This document shows positions 59,343-64,000 of a stretch of DNA of 64,000 nucleotides, in pieces. The stretch spans positions 277,026 through 341,025 of the forward strand of contig VWZL01001300.1 in NCBI GenBank assembly GCA_013396915.1. Direction: 5' to 3'. The position numbers and the translations under genes are program-made. Positions within the stretch are counted from its first letter, which is position 1, and each line of letters starts with the position of its first letter. The DNA comes from Stercorarius parasiticus. Lineage: Eukaryota > Chordata > Aves > Charadriiformes > Stercorariidae. Below the pieces are notes generated by a model. That model searched no databases. It had not been told where the DNA came from and saw only the letters and a program-made list of their open reading frames with translations.

Positions 59343-62300
59343 AGCTTGAGGAAAGCAATCTAGAGAATTAAATCAACTACATCATGTCAGGGTGGGGGAA
59401 AGAAAGGAGGGGAAGAAAGGTTTATAGGAAAGAAAATAAAATTTAAAGTGTAAAGTATCTTAGTCATGGTGGTAGAAGGGTGGGGGAAATATTTACTTCT
59501 ATAAACAACGCTTCTCATAAACATCAACACTTTATATTGTTTCATGCAGCTTTAATAAATAGTAGAACAACACCCTGCTCCAAAAAGCAACAAGGTTCTC
59601 TCCTATGTCTTTGCTTTACTCTCCTAGAGCACCTATATCTACTCTGCATGCAGACTAGGAAAAAAAAGGCAAACACAGCATGCTGTTATTGCCTAGCCAC
59701 AGGCAATCTCTCCGTTAACATCAGGGAGTAATCATTCCACATCTGCAGGTAACACAACATCAGTGTATCTATTCCCCAAAGTAAAAAGAACATGCCTTTA
59801 TCAGGATATGTAATTACACACAGTTCCTTAGAGCAAGGCTGATAATCCAATGACATTTGACTTGGCCGTAATTTTCAGTGGGTAGAAGAGTAGATGTACA
59901 AAGAGAAAGCACATTAATCCTTTTGATGCTTTTCTTGTAAAACAGCAAGTCATTTTTTAAAGTTGATCTTATAAGTCAATACTGTCATTAATAATATAAC
60001 GCAGCCTGAAACGTTTTCTGAATGGGGTCAGACTATTAAACGGTAAAAAGATAAAATATACAGCGCACAGAAAGCTCCAGCTACCTCAAACTTTTACATT
60101 AGCAGAAAGAATTGAAACACTTTTCCACTATCTAAGAAACGGAGCCTTAATAACGGAGATAGTGAGATTCCTCAGCTTACAGCTTTAAGGCAGAGATCAT
60201 CTCTCAAGAACAAAAATTAAACACTTTTTCAAAACACAGTCTCTAGCCACTGCTAGATATTTCTAGTGGGACGCAGAGATATAAAACCACAGCCAAAACC
60301 AGTCTGAGATTCTCCAACTCTATAGCAAAAAAAGAAAAATAAAAATATACATATATAAATATAACAAATTCCAAAGATCAGGAAAGTAAAATTCCAACAA
60401 GCAGGAAAGTAACTATTGATAGGCTAGTCTAAAACTGTAGATGAACTAGCGCTATGTAAGTTTATAAGGGTCTAGAAGTGTCGGCTGTTAATTCAAACAA
60501 TTTAACTGCTTCCTAAATATCTGTCAACATATAATAATTTTTAAAAACTGACAGATTTAAATATGGATCCTCTCAAGCAAATATGACCCTCTTGCATTTT
60601 CACGCACTAGACTTTTTCCTCTCCTGTCAAAGACGGTACTAGCAAGAGTCACATCTAGGTGATAAATAAGTGACTCAATTTGATAGTCTTTCATTTCCCA
60701 GGGGGCAGTCACCCTCTTTCAAGACCTCATTAATCCGCAGGAGACACTTTGCACCTTGGCTGTTGTTGCTTCATTAGACTACACGCAGTGTCAGTAACAC
60801 ACGCTAATAATCCATATAAAGCATCATTAAAAGGGATGCAGGAGCTAATAGGAAAGCACAAGTCATTAAAAAAAAAGAGCAGTGGGTCAATGGAGCACAA
60901 GGTCTGCGTTGCCAGACAGTTGCTCCCTTAATATTAGTTTTACTTTGGCTTGCTGGAAGGGTACGTGTGTGTTCATGAAACATACTGACAGCCCTGAGAA
61001 TGAAGGGCAATTCCTGGGAGTAATTATTATGAGTCAACACCCAAGATAAGCTGAAGACCAACAAGCCCTGCTTGGTCAACTCCTCCAAAAACCGTTGCAA
61101 GTGTCTGTGTAAAGCCACCACCAAGCTGTGCCACCAACATCAACAGTGCGGCAGCCCTACGGCACGCCCCTCTGACATTTAGAGGGAGGAAGGATAACAG
61201 GCGCCGTGACACATGAATAGCCAGCAGGGGAGTGAAACACACAGCTCTGGCTGATGCGCAGCAGAGCGTGTCCCACTGGCAAAACCCCAGCTTTGGGTAA
61301 AAGGCACATCCCTGGGCTGACCAACCCTCTGGGAGAGAGAGCCCTCCCTGGAAGTCCCATTCAGCTGTGGGGACCTCAGAGAATGACCCACAAAGCTCAA
61401 TGCTGTGGGATGCTGGACTCACACTTGACATGCTTGACATCACATGACTTGACTCACATGCTTGACATCATTAGGTAGGTCCTCCTCTATCTGGGGTAAG
61501 CTCCCTAAGGCAGGTGGAGGAGATACAACTGGTCCTTTACCAGTGACCTATATGCTCATATCACCAGTATTTATTCAAATATGAATAAGCCACAAAGAGA
61601 ACCACACCTTCAGTAAGTCTAGAACATGCTGAGATCGACAAAAGAACATGGGGTCACTGGAATCCGGGACAGCAGGGGTAAACGAGCCTTGGTTTTGAGG
61701 ACCATCATAGTACTGACATCTGGAGCAAACCCCAGCAACCACAGCTCTAATAAAGCCTTAATGCTGGAATGATGTATGGATAACTTAATTGATGTCAGTG
61801 TTTTGAAGGGAACAGCTAAAACCTTTTCTTAACATGATAAATGGCCTCAAGTCAGGCAGAGAATTTATTACAAAACTAGGAACACCCCCTGGCCCTCATG
61901 CCTCCTTTCCCCTGCTATGATGACAGCCAGACACCCTCGTGGAGCCACTGAAATCACAGCTACGGGACCTCAATTATGGGTCCCAAGAACCAATCCACAG
62001 GGAGGTTTCAACAACACAGAATCTAATGTAAAAAGCTTTAAAAAAGCTGATGATGTCCATTATTGATGACTAAAAAGAATCAGTGCACAACCATGAAAGG
62101 ATCATTGTTAAACAACTGTGAACAACCACTTTGGAAAAGGAGAAATATCACTAAGAATCTGTTACGATTTTGCTAATGGGATAAAAACAACACATGAAAG
62201 ACACATACACCAGAGGAGGAGAGAAACGGTAAATTTTACAGAATTAACAAAAATCCAAAGTAGTATTTACATACTATGCTATGTGGAGCCGAGGACATTG

Positions 62301-64000
62301 CTTTTACTCAACTGTTCCCTCCGTTACAGACTCTGCTAGCTGCAGGACCTAAGATATGCTTACACCCCTCTGTGTAACGCACAGGTACACGAACGAGCTT
62401 TAAACCAGCTAATTTGGGTAGCAATCACAAGCCAGCACCAAGCTCAACAAGGGCAGGAGAAGACCCATGAGAAGCCCGACGGACACCCAGCTTTACTCCA
62501 TCACACGGATGCTGTTCTCAAGAGCAGTTGAAGAACCCTTCACTGAGGCACATCTATATTTCCTTGGCCACATTCCTGAAGGCAGATGCGGAGTCATCCT
62601 GCCAGCCTCCAATATTCAGCAATGCCTCCATCGTTATACTTCAGCAGCCACTCACCTTAATGGTACTCCCCATCCTCATGGGTGAAACACCTCATTGGTC
62701 TCCATTTCCATCTCCCCATGAGTAAAACAGGGGCAAGACTTCATACGTCATGGCCACAAGTGATTAAGATACTAGTAAGTAACTTGTATATTCTCAGCTA
62801 GAAGATAATAATGAAATACTTCATAGCTTTAAAAAAAAAAACAACCAAACCAACACGTTTTTTCTTCCCTTCATCCTCCCCTTATAATTCAATGGAGAGA
62901 CGGAAAACACAGCAACTGCGTCTACATGAGAGGAATTTGCTCAGCAGTTAGCATAAAATAGCTGCAGTAACTGTTATGTTTCCTACATCAAAACATTCAA
63001 CTTGCTAAATACCAGCCTGTAGCATATTCCTTAGGTTTTTTTTTTTTTTAAATAAAGTAATGGCAATAATAAAAACTTACCAACAAGCCAGTAGGGAAAA
63101 AAAATAAATAATCTTTTTTCCTACAAGCCTTACTGAGACAGAGGAAAGTGATCTTTAGGATGACTGCCGGCACCAGAATGTTTTTCAAGATAAATCCAAA
63201 CATGTTTACTTTCTATAAACGCACCAGCTAAACACTCTGCTGGTTTGTGTCTTTCTGTTATGTCCAACTGCATTTCAGTCCCATCTAGAATTGCCAGAAA
63301 CCATAACATCAACCCTGTCCATAGGCCTTGGCTCAGGTTCCAACTGAATAATCTTTGATATAATTCAGAGTTTAATAAAGCTGGAAGGAAGCATCCTTCC
63401 CCCCTCCCTGGTTTTAGATGGAGAGGCTTCAGCTCCACGAGCCAAAGGCTGTAACAACCATAGGTTAAAAACACATTGATATCCAGGCAAAAAAAATCCC
63501 CACATTCCTGTTAGACTGTTTTTCTTGTAGGTATGATGCAATTTAACACAAATATTTTACACTTCTGCAGATCCTTTCCCTCCTTGAATGACCTTTTCAG
63601 GTCATTACCTGAAACATGAATTTTCTCCCTCCTCCTTCAGTTCCTTTACTTTTCTTAGTCTGGTTAGTTCTACATGCTGTAAACCCCAGGATACTTATCC
63701 TTGCAATAAATTACTTTTTCTGGCATTTCAGAAGGACTAAAGTCATAGCTCTACACTAGATCTTCAAGCCATGAAGAGCACTGGAGTGCCTCTTCAGTCA
63801 TGCATCCGCAAAGTAAAGAAAATCCCCCTCTACGGCACAAGGGAGCAAGTTGTAAAGGAAAAACATTCCCCCAGTATGTCTCTTTTTTTTGAAAAATCAA
63901 GGCAGCAGCACATGCCTCACCGCTGCAGCCTGCCAGGCTGTGCTGCCAAACAAAATAAGGATGCTCCCACCGAGCCCCTCCTGCATCCTCCACCTCCTCC
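59343..64000. other. Intron upstream of exon 1Y, no recognised transposon
   Basis: I looked here in reverse for the recalled 1V peptide (MSGKVTKPK...) and did not find it. Visible features are pyrimidine-rich DNA (59395-59450 reversed), an imperfect repeat near 61416-61472, A11 at 62831-62841 and T14 at 63036-63049. The minus-strand frame 61027-61443 has no domain. Confidence 0.5.
61416..61472. repeat. Imperfect short tandem repeat
   Basis: The block gactcaca...tgcttgacatca appears twice: 61416-61442, with an extra cttgaca, and 61451-61471. A linking catgactt lies between them. Confidence 0.8.

Noticed and set aside
59307..59358. Extension of the 1Y frame upstream of the acceptor to give a longer amino terminus
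   Set aside because: The apparent start at 59358 is TTG, not ATG, and a splice acceptor with matching phase lies at the exon edge.
61027..61443. Minus-strand open frame of 138 codons
   Set aside because: No domain, splice sites or recognisable peptide, and overlapping frames of similar length exist on the same strand.
59343..64000. Exon 1V of FGF13
   Set aside because: I looked for the reversed coding pattern of the recalled peptide and did not find it; it probably lies beyond the window.

Overview
The window looks like intronic and first-exon sequence of a bird gene. The evidence for a bird is the density of CR1 LINE fragments with the usual avian 3' tails (a 'ggttggaagggacct' motif beside 'catagaatca'), one solo LTR resembling the avian ERVL group, few microsatellites, and long stretches with no credible open reading frame. 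The CR1 subfamilies and the LTR look more neoavian than galliform, but the sequence alone does not fix the species.

The only protein-coding sequence I can support belongs to FGF13 (FHF2), on the minus strand. Two of its alternative 5' exons are present. Exon 1Y (59139-59306) encodes a 55-residue segment containing MLRQDSIQSAELKKK and FRAKCHEIFCCPLKQ. Exon 1U (coding part 11539-11569) encodes the short amino end MALGLRKSYS and runs into a strong splice donor. Both end in the same phase, with one base G left to complete the Glu codon that opens the common exon 2. Transcription runs from high to low coordinates, so 1Y is upstream of 1U by about 47.6 kb. I found no sign of exon 1S, exon 1V or common exons 2-5. 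They should lie outside: 1S and 1V beyond position 64000, and exons 2-5 before position 1. FGF13 is an intracellular FGF-homologous factor that binds voltage-gated sodium channels and microtubules; its alternative first exons set location and channel effects.

Layout by region. 1-1,100 is GC-rich and has an ambiguous base at 150. 2,261-4,975 is a rearranged repeat cluster: at least five CR1 pieces in both orientations, including a head-to-head pair, flanked by two direct copies of an unclassified repeat. 4,976-14,587 has no recognisable transposon and carries exon 1U, a candidate CCAAT/TATA-type promoter and a GC-rich patch. 14,588-34,780 is intron with six CR1 copies and a solo LTR (33,884-34,535) with a perfect 5-bp target duplication. 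34,781-49,427 is intron with at most an ancient CR1-like relic. 49,428-52,842 has two more CR1 copies, one losing its 3' end at an ambiguous base. 52,843-64,000 has no clear transposon and carries exon 1Y.

I found no tRNA, rRNA, CRISPR or other gene, and no evidence for a new multi-gene system. The most informative points are the arrangement of the FGF13 first exons, two coding differences from the mammalian protein as I recall it, and the repeat structures.
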